From: Datnioides undecimradiatus
Lineage: Eukaryota > Chordata > Actinopteri > Lobotiformes > Datnioididae
DNA length: 64,000 bases
Assembly (NCBI GenBank): GCA_008933995.1
Contig: WARS01000029.1
Span: 21,698,879 to 21,762,878, forward strand
Reading direction: 5' to 3'
Each line of letters begins with the position of its first letter. Positions within the stretch are counted from its first letter, which is position 1. Shown here in pieces: positions 21,430 to 31,668 of this stretch. The notes under the pieces are model-generated. The model saw nothing but the letters and a program-made list of their open reading frames with translations, was not told the DNA's origin and did not search any database. The translations under genes and the position numbers were made by a program.

Positions 21430-22489
21430 TCCATCCTCTGCTGTTGTTTTCACAGTGAATGTGTGGGCTCCATCAGAGGGGTTGCCAGGGAAAAAAGAAA
21501 GGGTCCAGGCGATAAAGCATTGGCATGGATACAGCAGCCTGCAACTGTATAGCACAAAAAAAGTGCAGAGCATTGAGGGTCAACCGCTTTCACTGGCAGA
21601 GTACCCGCATTTACCAGAACTCAAAACCATATTGTCGCGAGCTACAACAGGCTTGAATAGAGGATTTATTTTACACATGTGGCCGCTCACAGGTGTTATT
21701 CTCTGTTATTTCTAAAAGCCGAGACACATTTAAATATTGTAAAAAAAAAAAAGACCTGTCTGGCGTTTAAACATCTCATCCATTTGCTGGTCCTGCAGAG
21801 CCACGAGTCTAAGCAGATTTCCACAAGCTCCCGTAATCATTCGGTGCAGGATGTGGACAAAGCTTGGACACAGAGTGAGACCAAATGTGTTCGGTAAACA
21901 TGAAGGGAATGCCTAAAACATGTCCATTTTAAAGTCAGTGAAACATGTAAGATTATATTTTTTGAGATTGTAGACTACCTGATTAAATATAAAGAGCATG
22001 GATTCCTAAATAATAATAATAATAATGATGTAAACAAACAATTTTTCTTTGGCACCATCTAAAGTAGGCCTGTTAGACTTTGGGTGGTCCTGAGGAACTG
22101 ACTGACTAAGCCAACATGCGGCTTCAGACCCAGTAACAATTTAAAGTTTTGCATTATGTCTTCTTCTACACATTCAGTGCAACCAAGACAATAATATGTC
22201 AAACTAAGCTTAAATCTCTGTTGCACTTGACAATAAGACATCTTAGCCATTGTATTTTCAAAGTGCTACGTATTGCTCACTCATCTACTGTCCACATGTA
22301 GCAAACCATGTAGTTTATAGCATGAAAGGTTTTATATATTTTCATAAATTGAATGCGATTCTGTTTTAATTCAAACTTAAGATGCACTTCATAGCAACAA
22401 AACTGAAAAACAACAAACAATTATTTTACAGACATAAACAAATGGATTAATAGCCGTGACCTATCTGTAACTGTAACAATAGAGAGATT
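21430..22489. other. Unique sequence with short simple repeats
   Basis: It contains an A12 run at about 21740-21752 and (AAT)n at about 22009-22026. The plus-strand frame 21455-21715 has no recognisable domain. The stretch 21940-22060 is strongly AT-rich. Confidence 0.4.
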
Positions 22490-23050
22490 TTACATAAATA
22501 CATTTCTAAGGGCAGGAATGTCAACACGAGCTCTTGTGTTTACATGTTTGCTCTTCTAAACTTTGGCCAAAACCCATCTCATCATGGCGCTTAATTACTG
22601 GCATTCATAAGGTCCCAGGAGCTGCTTAATTGGCACTCCAGGGTGAAGCGTTAACAATAAATAAAGCTGCAAGTTGATTTCTCTCGAAATGCTAGCTCAT
22701 TAACAAACAGCGGCGGGCACCATAATCTAATTCCCCTTGATGTATTCCACTTTGGCACGTGTGATCGGGTCATGAAAAGTGAATTGATGAGAAGTCCTGA
22801 AGGACAGGATGAGCTTTGGAGGTTCTCTTTCATAGCAGGGCCGGCAAACTTTGAAGTGGGACTTTTAACAGAATGCCCTGGGGCTCGTACTTGTTCATTA
22901 AAGGTAAGGGACATCTATTTTTAATGTTACCAGAACACTGTCAATAAGAATCCTTTTGATGTACATTAAAGAACCAGGGTTTTGATTCCCCAAGCATAAA
23001 AGGGCTGAGGGAAGGCTGCCTTTGGTAGATTACATCACTACACATGAAAA
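22490..23050. promoter_or_regulatory. Candidate conserved non-coding element
   Basis: This is a strong block by eye. It has TTGTGTTTACATGTTTGC (forkhead-type TGTTTAC), GGCGCTTAATTACTGGC, GGAGCTGCTTAATTGGCAC, CTAGCTCATTAACAAACAGC, CACCATAATCTAATTCC and AAAGTGAATTGATGAG. The mix of homeodomain, forkhead and unmutated CpG words over 400 bp without repeats is typical of ancient vertebrate enhancers. It was not tested by alignment. Confidence 0.5.
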
Positions 23051-23491
23051 AGCAGTTTTATTTAGCCACGCGGTCAGTCCCAGAAACTCAGCCCGTGTCG
23101 GTTTTTACTGTTTTTGATTGACGGTAAAGTTGCTGGACTGTAGTAGAAAGTTGGGGTGCTAAAGGGCATCCTTACTGTAATAAGGTAGTGATCGCACACT
23201 GGTCTTTATGACAGCACAGTGTGTTGCTAATTCAGTTTTTGGCCTTGCTAGTGTTTCGGCTCTTCCCCACTATGGTTCACAAATCTTGAATGAACTTCTA
23301 GGAAAACCTGTGAGACTGTGACCAAAGGTTGAATTTCACCAGCCTTGGTAACGCACTGACTTTTCCTCCTGGGCCGGTTTCAAATGAAGTGGTTTAACAG
23401 CTAACACAGCATTTGTTTTCCTCTACAGATGAGCTACTCATAACTTAGGTGACCCCATAACTTTTGCAACTGTTCCCATCACCAGGTCAAT
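23051..23491. other. Unique sequence, nothing recognised
   Basis: Ordinary sequence between the enhancer-like block and the inverted-repeat element. No features can be supported. Confidence 0.4.
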
Positions 23492-23760
23492 CAGTGTTTA
23501 GGATTTAGTGGAACACATTCATAATCACCTGAAACTTGGAATATATATGTCCATTACTGCAGAATGAGTCCTTTAGACCCACATAGGGAGCATATCATTG
23601 CACCACCATCTTTCTACACCAGTGCACAATGGACAAACCATTCTGCACTAGAAATACAGAGAGCCCTTTGCAAGTTTCATGTTCTCCTACATGCTTAGAA
23701 GAGAGTGGTTGGTTGAAATCTGCAATTTCACTGCTAATACCACTAAATCCTACAAACCGG
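23492..23760 (+). mobile_element. MITE-like element with terminal inverted repeats, copy 1
   Basis: The left end CAGTGTTTAGGATTTAGTGG (23492-23511) is the inverse of the right end CCACTAAATCCTACAAACCG (23740-23759), with 16 of 20 positions matching. Internal words AGAATGAGTCCTTTAGACCC, ACATAGGGAGC, CATTGCACCACCATCTTTC, TGGACAAACCA and TTGGTTGAAATCTGCAA match a fish repeat that I recognise. A second copy lies at 49.84-50.07 kb. It is non-autonomous, with no transposase frame. Confidence 0.75.
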
Positions 23761-23955
23761 TCTGCTAATCTGTCCAATGCTATGGTTTATGGCTAAAGTC
23801 TCACAAAAGTAATCACGCTCCCATCAGCCTCAGCTTTTTGTTTAATCCTAATTAGAAAATGTCAGCGGGCTAATGTGCTACTTATTATTACTTATTACAA
23901 CTGAGTACTCTCTTAGGATCTAAGGATCTTGATAAAGGTACAGTATTACTAATTC
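23761..23955. other. Spacer, nothing recognised
   Basis: Short AT-rich spacer between repeats. Confidence 0.4.
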
Positions 23956-24239
23956 AAAAGAGGGTCAGTAGACAGGTAGGCAGTCAACACAGACCAAGGT
24001 TAAAACACAAAGTGTATACACGAGTGGGGGAGAGATAACAGGTGAATTCAGTCAAGGTGGGACAAACAATCAAACAGGCAGGAAAACACACAAGGACAGG
24101 AAGTGGAGCTAAAAACAAAAGAGAGGGCAGAGTATTGCAAATAAAACAGTCAGCAGCAAATATGAAAAAACAAAAAAATACAGAATCTAAAAGACTGGAT
24201 GAGCCATGACCATGAAAAACGTTGCACCAAAACATCGAC
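23956..24239. repeat. A-rich dispersed repeat fragment
   Basis: The run GGGTCAGTAGACAGGTAGGCA, GGTGGGACAAACAATCAAACAGG, AACACACAAGGACAGGAAGT, then A-rich AAACAAAAAAATACAGAATC resembles the A- and CAGG-rich part of a repeat frequent in fish. The class is unknown. The minus-strand frame at 23984-24241 reads Phe/Leu/Cys from it and is an artefact. Confidence 0.45.
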
Positions 24240-24261
24240 ATATCATCATTGTCATTGTGAG

Positions 24262-24365
24262 CGTGCTGGCTTTAGCGTTTAGCTCATAGCACCACTGCAT
24301 GAAGAGGTCTGAATACTGCCCCACAGAGAGGCTCGCATAGCTGTGGACTCTTAGTCTTCTGTCCA
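24262..24365 (-). repeat. Dispersed fish repeat, family B, fragment
   Basis: TTAGCGTTTAGCTCATAGCACC, then ACAGAGAGGCTCGCATAGCTG and GGACTCTTAGTCTT, match the same end of family B as in the 26.02 and 9.74 kb copies (TTAGCATTTAGCTCAAA...CAGAG...GCTAACAT). Confidence 0.6.
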
Positions 24366-25021
24366 CGTTATTCACAACAAGTGCTCTAAGTTAGATTGAC
24401 ACAATATATAGACGGTCTGTTAAGGCAGAGTGCAAAAGAGAAAATCATAAATCTTGCAGATCCATTTCGCTGTTCCTTCCTTAGACCTGAATAATGTTTG
24501 GTGTATTTTAACCTGTGAACTTTTGAAGAACTGCGATGAAGGTTGGAGTTCCTTAGATCACGTTCTCATTCCTCTCAAACTTCATTTCATGCTATTTGCT
24601 GTATTTTCCCCTTCAGTTTCCTCTGAATCATTTATTCAATTTAAGAAACGCGGCTCATAATTTATTCCTTTCTGCGGTCTTTGCACGACATTTTCCGTCC
24701 TTCTCAAAGTTTCCACAATACTAAATTAGATATTTTTGCTGAAAAATGCCTTCTGAATAGCACAGCCAAAAGACTCTGTGATGGACAAAGAAGAGAAGTG
24801 CAGCATTCACAGCGTACAGGGGCAGGAGCAAGGATATTCTTTTGTGTCTGCCTTTATTACAGAGAAGATGAGCGTAAGTCTGGCAGACAGTGTGGAAGCG
24901 GCAAGGTTATACAGAGGTTCCCTCCAAAAACGTTCACTCAGATACAATTTTAAAAGCCCCTCCTGTAACTAATCCATGAAATAGGCAAGATCCAGACAAT
25001 CTCCTAACTGAGAGGCAGGTT
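24366..25021. other. Unique sequence, nothing recognised
   Basis: Short plus-strand frames at 24681-24953 and 24778-24972 overlap in different phases and have no recognisable domain. Otherwise ordinary. Confidence 0.4.
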
Positions 25022-25064
25022 TGTGTGTGTGTGTGTGTGCGTGTGTGTGCGAGTGTGTGTGTGC
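25022..25064. repeat. Interrupted (GT)n microsatellite
   Basis: (GT)n with GC interruptions over about 43 bases. The plus-strand frame starting here (25025-25432, 135 codons) begins with a Cys-Val repeat translated from the microsatellite and has no other recognisable content. Confidence 0.9.
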
Positions 25065-26014
25065 GAGGCTATGAACACGACCCTTTGGTGGTAGAAAGAG
25101 AGCGGGCAGATTTCCACACATTCGGCACATTTGCTGGATGTTCTCCCCAGGCTGAAGTTGCACCAGCAAACAAGTGGATTTGTGTGTCAGTGATACCTTT
25201 GTTTTCCTCTCACAGACAATACGAGGCGGCTTTACAATCTTTCACAATTACACGACACCTCAAATCGGCTCCGGTCTGCTGTCGCTTTGGAGCCGCTCCC
25301 CCGTCTGAACTGTGCCGTTCATTGAGGAAAAGCAGGAGAATTAAAGCTTCAACACTACCTTTGGCCACTAAACAACATGCAGCAAGTAGCAAAGAGCTAA
25401 TCTGCGCACACAAACCTTGGTATCCTTCTTGAGAATTTCATTTTGTATTTAAAAACGTGATCAGCCCCCCAGCACATATTAGTGGAGCTTCTAGATCTGC
25501 AGAGATGTTAATAAATTAGAAGTTATACGCCTTCAAAGAAATTTAAAAATAAAGAAAACATAGTAAAAACCCAATATGCATTAATTCCTCTTCTGAGATA
25601 CATTTTTCATTGCTCACAATTCATCTCGCACTCCCTTACAAGTTTTAAAACTCAATTAAAAGAAGAGTAGCGTAGCTCCACTGCTGCATTTGTCCACTCT
25701 GTAAGTAGGCAGCAGTGCAACATGGTGGACTGTTATGAAGAGCTCATTCTGAGTTAATGATATCACAAGTGCGAGTTCCAGGTGATTAAAAAACAATAAA
25801 AACACTATTCTCTATTTTTGTTAATAACCCCCTTAAATCCCACACAAAGTAATACTTTCGGATCGAAGCTACAGTATATGGCTAATACTTCATCACTTTG
25901 GTCCAGACTAAAAAAAACAAACAAACTATTGCATCCAAATTTTAATATGTCCAATAATATTATTTTATTTTAGTAGTGTATCTCTATACACCTACAAGAC
26001 ATTCACATCGACCT
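25065..26014. other. Unique sequence, nothing firm
   Basis: This is AT-rich, with words such as ATTAATTCCTC and CTCAATTAAAAG near 25580-25660 that give a mild enhancer-like texture. No repeat family was recognised. Confidence 0.35.
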
Positions 26015-26205
26015 CTTATGTACTTTGTGTTTAGTGCTAATTAGCAAACCTTAGCATGCTAAGGTTGTGACCATGATAATACCTGCTGAACGTAAGCGGG
26101 TTAGCACTGTCAAAGTGAGAATGTTAGCATGCTGATATTAGCATTTAGCTCAAAATACAGCCTTACAGAGGTGCTAACATAGGCTCTAGCTGCACTGATC
26201 AATTA
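26015..26205 (-). repeat. Dispersed fish repeat, family B, longer copy
   Basis: TACTTTGTGTTTAGTGCTAA, TTAGCAAACC, TTAGCATGCTAAGG, ACCTGCTGAACG, GTTAGCATGCTGATATTAGC, ATTTAGCTCAAA and ACAGCCTTACAGAGGTGC occur in this order. Read on the minus strand they give the same order as the plus-strand copy at 62.34-62.61 kb (GCTTTGAGCTGAATGCTA ... GCTAATGCTAACACTTGCTAA ... ACAAAGTGCATTTGAGGC). The class is unknown. Confidence 0.7.
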
Positions 26206-27710
26206 TTTTATATTCATTTAATTTGAAAAAATGTACATTGTGGTTGCAAACCCAAAGATAATCGCCACCCACCCTTCGAGTTCCCACCAGTATTTTAGTG
26301 TCTTTTAGCTCATTGTCTTGGTTATACCGAGTGCAGCTTAAACCATAAACCAAACTTGTCATAAACCATCTGTCCAACAGTTTTGCGATAAACCTATTGT
26401 AGGCCCCCACTTCCTGTCCAGCAGATAAAGTTTGCAGCTAGCAGGTGAACACAACGGAACATTTCGCGTGTCAAGACTCAGGTATTTCCGAAAGCAAAAA
26501 ACTGACGTACGTTTATCAGATTGGCAGAAACATGGCTCATTATGACGCGATGTGTAAATCCAGCCAAACTGTGTATCAGCATTGCAATGCAATGAAATGT
26601 CAATACTGTGTTTCCAGCTCGTTGCACCAAAGGACCAAAGCATCTGTATTGCGGGTTTGATGTTAAATCAAAGGCGAAAGTGTTGCTTAAAATCAACATC
26701 TGAGCAGCTGTCGTTTGGTTTGTTGCATCCATCTCAGCAAAGTCAGCATTCAGTGGGAACACTCTTTATTTTGAGAGGTCATGTGCAAATGAACAAACTG
26801 CAAGAAAGCACCTATGTTCTTCAGTGTGTTGAGAGGACCAGTAATGCATTGTTTTTAGCTTATTCATCCAAATTCATACCAAACGTGCCCAGGCAGGTCA
26901 GTCCAGGTTAGATCAAATCAGCTTATGTCAGTATTTGACTCAGACGTGGAGGCATCGCATTTAAAAGGGTTTTCTTTTTTTTGTGGGATTGGGAGTGTAA
27001 GAAATGGAAGAGGAGGGAACGGAGGCAGGGACCAGAGCGTTGGAGATCAAAGGAATAATTTAAAGACAGAAAAGAGGGAGGCCAAATTGGGTGTTGGGAC
27101 CAAGAAAACAGAACGTATGGGCTGAGTGTTCTGCGCCAGAGGAGTGTCTAGATAGGCAGTCAGATAGCCAGGTGTTTGCATTTCATACGGATGTTTGAAA
27201 GTATTTCACACCATGCTTTATTTCATGTTTTGCATTTATGTTTTGCATCTGGTCTTGATTTTGGTTGCCATTCGGTTTCCATGCATCTTATTGTCCTTGT
27301 GATGCTCTGCTCTCCTCACTATGCATTGTTTTTCCTTCCCCAGTATGATTTTGTTTTCATAGCATTTGCATATTATCTATTTGTATATGAATACTGCATG
27401 AAAGTGTTTACGAATACAAAATCCTGGTTCTGCAGAATATTATTTTGCTGGGTAAGATGCACTGTGAGGGTAAATCCTGGCCTCTGATTGGCTAATCCTG
27501 CAATAATCATGCATCATTTCAGTTTGCTCTTATAGGTTTCCTCTACACTTCTGCACTGCAAGTTACTTGGTGAATGTGTTTGGTGTTTCTTGTACTGAAC
27601 TTTTATCTCAGAACTAAGATTACAACAAACAGAAAGTTGTTTAACTTGTTGCCAACGGGTCAGCGTTGTTTACAGATGAAAAAGTGGTAATAATTAATTT
27701 TTTTTCAAAC
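26206..27710. other. Unique sequence, nothing recognised
   Basis: Several overlapping short frames on both strands (for example 26359-26643 minus, 26582-26911 plus) carry no recognisable domain. A purine-rich patch lies near 26998-27120, and an octamer ATTTGCAT is at 27364-27371. Confidence 0.4.
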
Positions 27711-28110
27711 CCTAGTAAGAGATAAAACAAGAAGCAAAGAGAACTTTTGCAACTTTAATAAAAAGTCCTCGAGTTCGATCGGCAGAGTGAGGAGCGAGTG
27801 CAGTGTGTAGGGGATGGAGGACAGGCAACGCAGTTGACCTGAGAGTCCTGAACATGGTCACGGTGTGGGGACACGCAACAATGGTGAGAGCAGCGTTCAT
27901 GCAAGATGTGCAGTGCCTCACCTTGGACAGCCTCCTCTGCTCTGTTCGTGGTTCACTGGTTGCGTACGGGTCCGCGGCTTTACATCCCTGCCGTCTTCTC
28001 CTGGGGAGCCGTGTGTGGCGCTCGATGTCCAAGGTTGTGAACCTCCCCCGGTGCATTGTGGGTCGAGCATCCTGATGGTGAGCGGCTTTGTCCCCACCGG
28101 CACACTTTAA
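27711..28110. other. GC-rich stretch open in three frames
   Basis: From about 27770 to 28105 the sequence is clearly more GC-rich than its surroundings. It is open in a minus frame (27712-28056, 114 codons) and two plus frames (27803-28075 and 27865-28110). Higher GC lowers stop-codon frequency and may fully explain this. No domain is recognisable in any frame. It could be a degraded coding or transposon fragment. Confidence 0.25.
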
Positions 28111-28427
28111 ACAAAAATCAATCCAGATTTTTTCTGGGTCACTGCTGTGAGTCTGAGTGTGTCTGCTTTAATTGTATTATTGGCCAGTTCTGTTTCTACT
28201 TTATGTTTCCACTTTCAGCAGGACTGTTCGATTTTATTGTTAAATATTAATATAAAATAATATAACATGTCATGTAATGTGCAGTATAACGTGTGATTCA
28301 ATTTCATTTAAGAAGAACATTAAGGATAAGTCTGGCAATGGTCAATATACTGTATGTTTGGTTAATGAGAACAAAGCACAGCAGAAGACCAAAACCAATA
28401 AAGTTAAATACTCAGAATTATAGAGCG
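28111..28427. other. AT-rich unique sequence
   Basis: AT-rich DNA with TATTAATATAAAATAATATA near 28244. Nothing else is supported. Confidence 0.4.
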
Positions 28428-28467
28428 TTACATTACACACATATACATTACATTACATTACATTACA
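28428..28467. repeat. (ATTAC)n microsatellite, interrupted
   Basis: TTACATTACA, a short interruption (CACATATA), then four tandem CATTA units. Nearby text (GGGGTTCCAGCTCAAAGCTC) may belong to a retroelement tail, but I cannot assign it. Confidence 0.7.
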
Positions 28468-28633
28468 GTGCAAAGAAACCAGCTTTCATACAGGGGTTCC
28501 AGCTCAAAGCTCTTCACAGTATAGTAACAGAATCAGAAGATAAAGATAAGCAAATAAGAACAAGTGCAAATACTGTGCAAAACCAAGAAATCAAATTATT
28601 AAATGAGGCCAGGTCAGGTATGCTCTGTCGCTA

Positions 28634-28678
28634 TTGGCAACCACTACTCCACCTTGTGTGTGGAGTAGTGGTTACCAA
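28634..28678 (-). other. 19-bp inverted repeat hairpin
   Basis: TTGGCAACCACTACTCCAC (28634-28652) and GTGGAGTAGTGGTTACCAA (28660-28678) are reverse complements except for one position, around a 7-base loop. On the minus strand the mismatch becomes a G-U wobble, so a minus-strand RNA would form an uninterrupted 19-bp stem. This could be a palindromic repeat remnant or a structured RNA, and it is too short for a typical microRNA precursor. Confidence 0.75.
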
Positions 28679-29023
28679 GCGAATTGTATTAAACCTCCTG
28701 CGTCTGCTCCCAAAGCGCTGTTGTTAGAGCATCATCTGAAGGGATCTTTCATTACTGTGTTGTCTTCTGCAGTCTGTTTACCGCTAGCCAAGCTAGCCCT
28801 AGCCGTCTGAAGCTAATGCATTGCTGAAACATTTTGGATCGACTGTTTGTTTTACTCATTTTACTTCTGATCTCCTCAAGGAGACTTTCGCTGGAGATAC
28901 CTTATCTCTTCCTGACATTATGAATAAAGTAACTAATGTGACAGTTAAGCACTACTTATTTCTCAAGGGGAGGGGGGCTGATTTTAATATTACCCATGCT
29001 CTTCAGTGATTTAATCCCCAAAC

Positions 29024-29042
29024 TGTGTGTGTGTGTGTGTGT
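29024..29042. repeat. (TG)n microsatellite
   Basis: About nine TG units, directly before TATGCAGG. Confidence 0.9.
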
Positions 29043-30039
29043 ATGCAGGTTATTATTTACCTTTTCCTCAGTGATAATTACAGCTGCAATAACCTGCTCT
29101 TTATTGCCAAACTCGCTGGTCCTCCTGTAATATAAACCCTGTCCGGAGCGACTTCCCCTTGCACTTTAAAGCAGATCTTTGTGTTTTCTGCGTGCCCTTC
29201 TACTTTATTTGCTTTATTAATCAGCCCAGTGTGATGTTTGACTTCTGGCTTATTTGATATGAAAAATGTTTTCGCTAATCTGATAATGCTAATGAAATTA
29301 CACTAGCACAAATATACTGCAGGCCAGTGTGGGCACCGATAAACCAAAAAGCAGAGTGAGAGCTCATCAAGTAGTGTACGCTGGTGTAATATGTGTTACA
29401 GGTGCTACCACTGCTGTTGTGCTTTAGCCCATCTGCAAAATATCTATTACGCATCCACATCCTGTCATTTTGCAGTAGCTGAAATGCTGGCCATAATGAT
29501 GTGTTAAATTACAGAGGAATGGATATTCAGAGGGTGAATAGTCATTCTCCAAATCCCCCTGCAATGTTAATCCCATCTGAATAGGAGCCTTAAAACAGTT
29601 TTGTAAGTCCTGTAGCTTTAATGCTGCATCGTTTCGTTATTACTGTACTTTTGGTTCTGCTCCGGTTTATGTTTCGTTCTGATTTGTAATCAATATCGGC
29701 TTCTAGTGAAAACATCCAAGGCCAAATACGGCGAACCTTTATTGGGGGTGTGTTTTGGGTTGAGCACAGGAAAGGCAATGTTTCTTTACAGGATCAGGTC
29801 ATCGCTGGTTTCGGGTACGCTCATGGAACAGAAGAAATGTGGAATATGTCCAATATTACATGTAGATTTGAAATTTAATTAATTTAGACTAAATGACTTT
29901 AGGCCCTCAGTGTGGTATAAATTATGAAAGTGTTCATGATTGAATTTGAAAGTGTAGTTACGTATTACTGCTTCTGTTTAGTCACACGCTTCCTTTCCAG
30001 ATCATTTCACTTAAAGGGCAAGGACAGTAATGTTTAATA

Positions 30040-30330
30040 ATGTGATGCGCTCTCTCTGGATTCATGCAGACCATTGGCTCTCATGACTATATAACTACCA
30101 GAGAGTATATAGACACTCCCTGCGAGCGTATGCCAGACAAACAACAGCTTTTGTTTGCTCAAAAGCCACAGAACACATCATTAATGGAGACTGATGTTCA
30201 TTTTAATCAAATAACAGATGATTGTAATTTAATAACAGAAACACAAGCCCAAGCTGAAGGGCTAATATTCATGACAATGCAAGCTGCCTTCAGAATATTC
30301 TCCCAGTATTACGAGGAGATCATGAATGTC
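30040..30330. promoter_or_regulatory. Core of candidate ultraconserved-like element
   Basis: The sequence is unusually free of repeats and CpG decay, and is packed with TTTTAATCAAATAACAG, GATGATTGTAATTTAATAAC, CATCATTAATGGAGAC, GGGCTAATATTCATGAC and CAATGCAAGC. A plus-strand frame stays open over 30064-30333 (89 codons), but ultraconserved-type DNA is often incidentally open and the peptide has no recognisable domain. I favour a transcriptional enhancer. Confidence 0.45.
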
Positions 30331-30900
30331 TGACAGCAAACCCCGGCGGAGGGAAAGCTGGGAGTCTCTCTGGCAGGCCGCACTTTTGAGTGGCGTTTGC
30401 TGGCTTTCAAAGGAGAGCTCAGCCATATTCTGGAAGGAGTAATTTTGGAAAATAAATTCAGCCCCTTAATCTCACACGCGGGGGGGTTCTGGAGTTCAAG
30501 AGGTCCTGATAATTTCCCCCTGCTTTGCAGAGAATTGTAGACCATCAGCACTCGCGCCGCCGCCGCCGAGACAGGAGAGAGCACGGATGCCGACAAAGGC
30601 AAAAGACATCCATACATCTCTGGAGAAGAAGCGCACACAGCTGTTAATTACTAATGAAGGACGCGGAGGGATTTCAGGCTCAAGGTCGACTAAATGAGAG
30701 AAAGAAACACAAACAGGACAAAAAAAAAAAAAAATCATCCCGGTGGAGACATTAGCATGCAATTAAATCGAACATAATGAAGGTAATATTATTGATTTAA
30801 TTAAGATAAAGTTAAATTACGTTCGGTCAGTGAGCAATAGATTTCCATGAGAGGACACGGTTTAAGAAAATAACTTCTGCTGCCCTTCAAACTCTCTCCT

Positions 30901-31614
30901 GTGGTGAAACTAAATAATTGATTTAAAATACATTTCAATGCAAAGGTAAAGACTATGAATAAAAAAAACGATTATGACTACATTTATTATTGTATGGCCT
31001 TTTATTAAGTATGGCCTTACTGCTTATATTACTTAACATAAACCATTTAATGGAGTCTTTACATGCACAGTGTGTTGACATAAACTGTTTATTAGCTCGC
31101 TTGCTAATATGGCAGCTTCAACATCATTACAATGAATGTTCTGGGAGCTGCAAACAAAGCAGTAAATAAATAGAAACACTTAGATAATATAACACACACG
31201 GCATGCATGTAATTCCCAGTAGGCCAGGGGACACTAATACACCGATGATACTTATAGGTTAAACTCATAAGCTTGTGCTTTCGTGTGTTGGGTTATTTGC
31301 TAAAAGTAACTATGGTGACCTGATCATTTACAAATCTGCCCTAATAATAATAGCAATTATTGGAGAAAGACTGACTAAGGTCATGCCTTAAAAACAAAAA
31401 CAAACAAAAACCACCTACATCCAGATGAGCAATAATTTATATTCCTGCAAGGGACCACAGTTCTGAGTTTTTTTTAACCTTTTTGCAGATGCTTTTAGGT
31501 GCAAAGAACTGCATCTATAAAGGCTATTTTTACCTATTCAGTGCCAGCCCTGGGCAGTGTTAACAAAAGTAAGCCCTGGCAAGAAGGGCGCACACATTCA
31601 CACATTTTTCTTGA
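30901..31614. other. AT-rich unique sequence
   Basis: AT-rich, with TTTAATGG and TTTATTAGC words and an AAAAACAAAAACAAAC tract near 31391. No firm feature. The plus-strand frame 31499-31792 has no recognisable domain. Confidence 0.35.
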
Positions 31615-31668
31615 ATGTATTTACATAAAAAATGTGTTAGAAAACCACCCTTTTTTATGTAAATACAT
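31615..31668. other. Perfect 18-bp inverted repeat hairpin
   Basis: ATGTATTTACATAAAAAA at 31615-31632 is the exact reverse complement of TTTTTTATGTAAATACAT at 31651-31668, with an 18-base loop. An exact match of this length at such short distance is not expected by chance. It may be a palindromic mobile-element remnant or a recently formed inverted duplication. A structured transcript is also possible. Confidence 0.85.

Larger units (their letters stand above)
28740..30900. promoter_or_regulatory. Largest candidate conserved non-coding block
   Basis: About 2.1 kb of unique sequence is dense in developmental factor words. These include CTTATTTCTCAAGG, GGTTATTATTTACC, GTGATAATTACAGCTGC, TTGCTTTATTAATCAGCCC, GATAATGCTAATGAAATTAC, TGTGTTAAATTACAG, TGCAATGTTAATCCC, AATTTAATTAATTTAGAC and TTTGAAATTTAATTAATT. 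The core at 30040-30330 is described separately. It contains a (GT)n at 29024-29042 and an A15 at 30720-30734. The purity over 2 kb suggests a group of enhancers. Conservation was not measured. Confidence 0.5.

Noticed and set aside
25025..25432. 135-codon plus-strand frame starting with Cys-Val repeats
   Set aside because: The start lies in a (GT)n microsatellite and the rest has no recognisable content.
28634..28678. MicroRNA precursor
   Set aside because: A stem of 19 bp with a 7-base loop is shorter than usual precursors; kept only as a hairpin.
28293..28727. 144-codon plus-strand frame
   Set aside because: It runs through the (ATTAC)n microsatellite and the 19-bp hairpin; no protein family seen.
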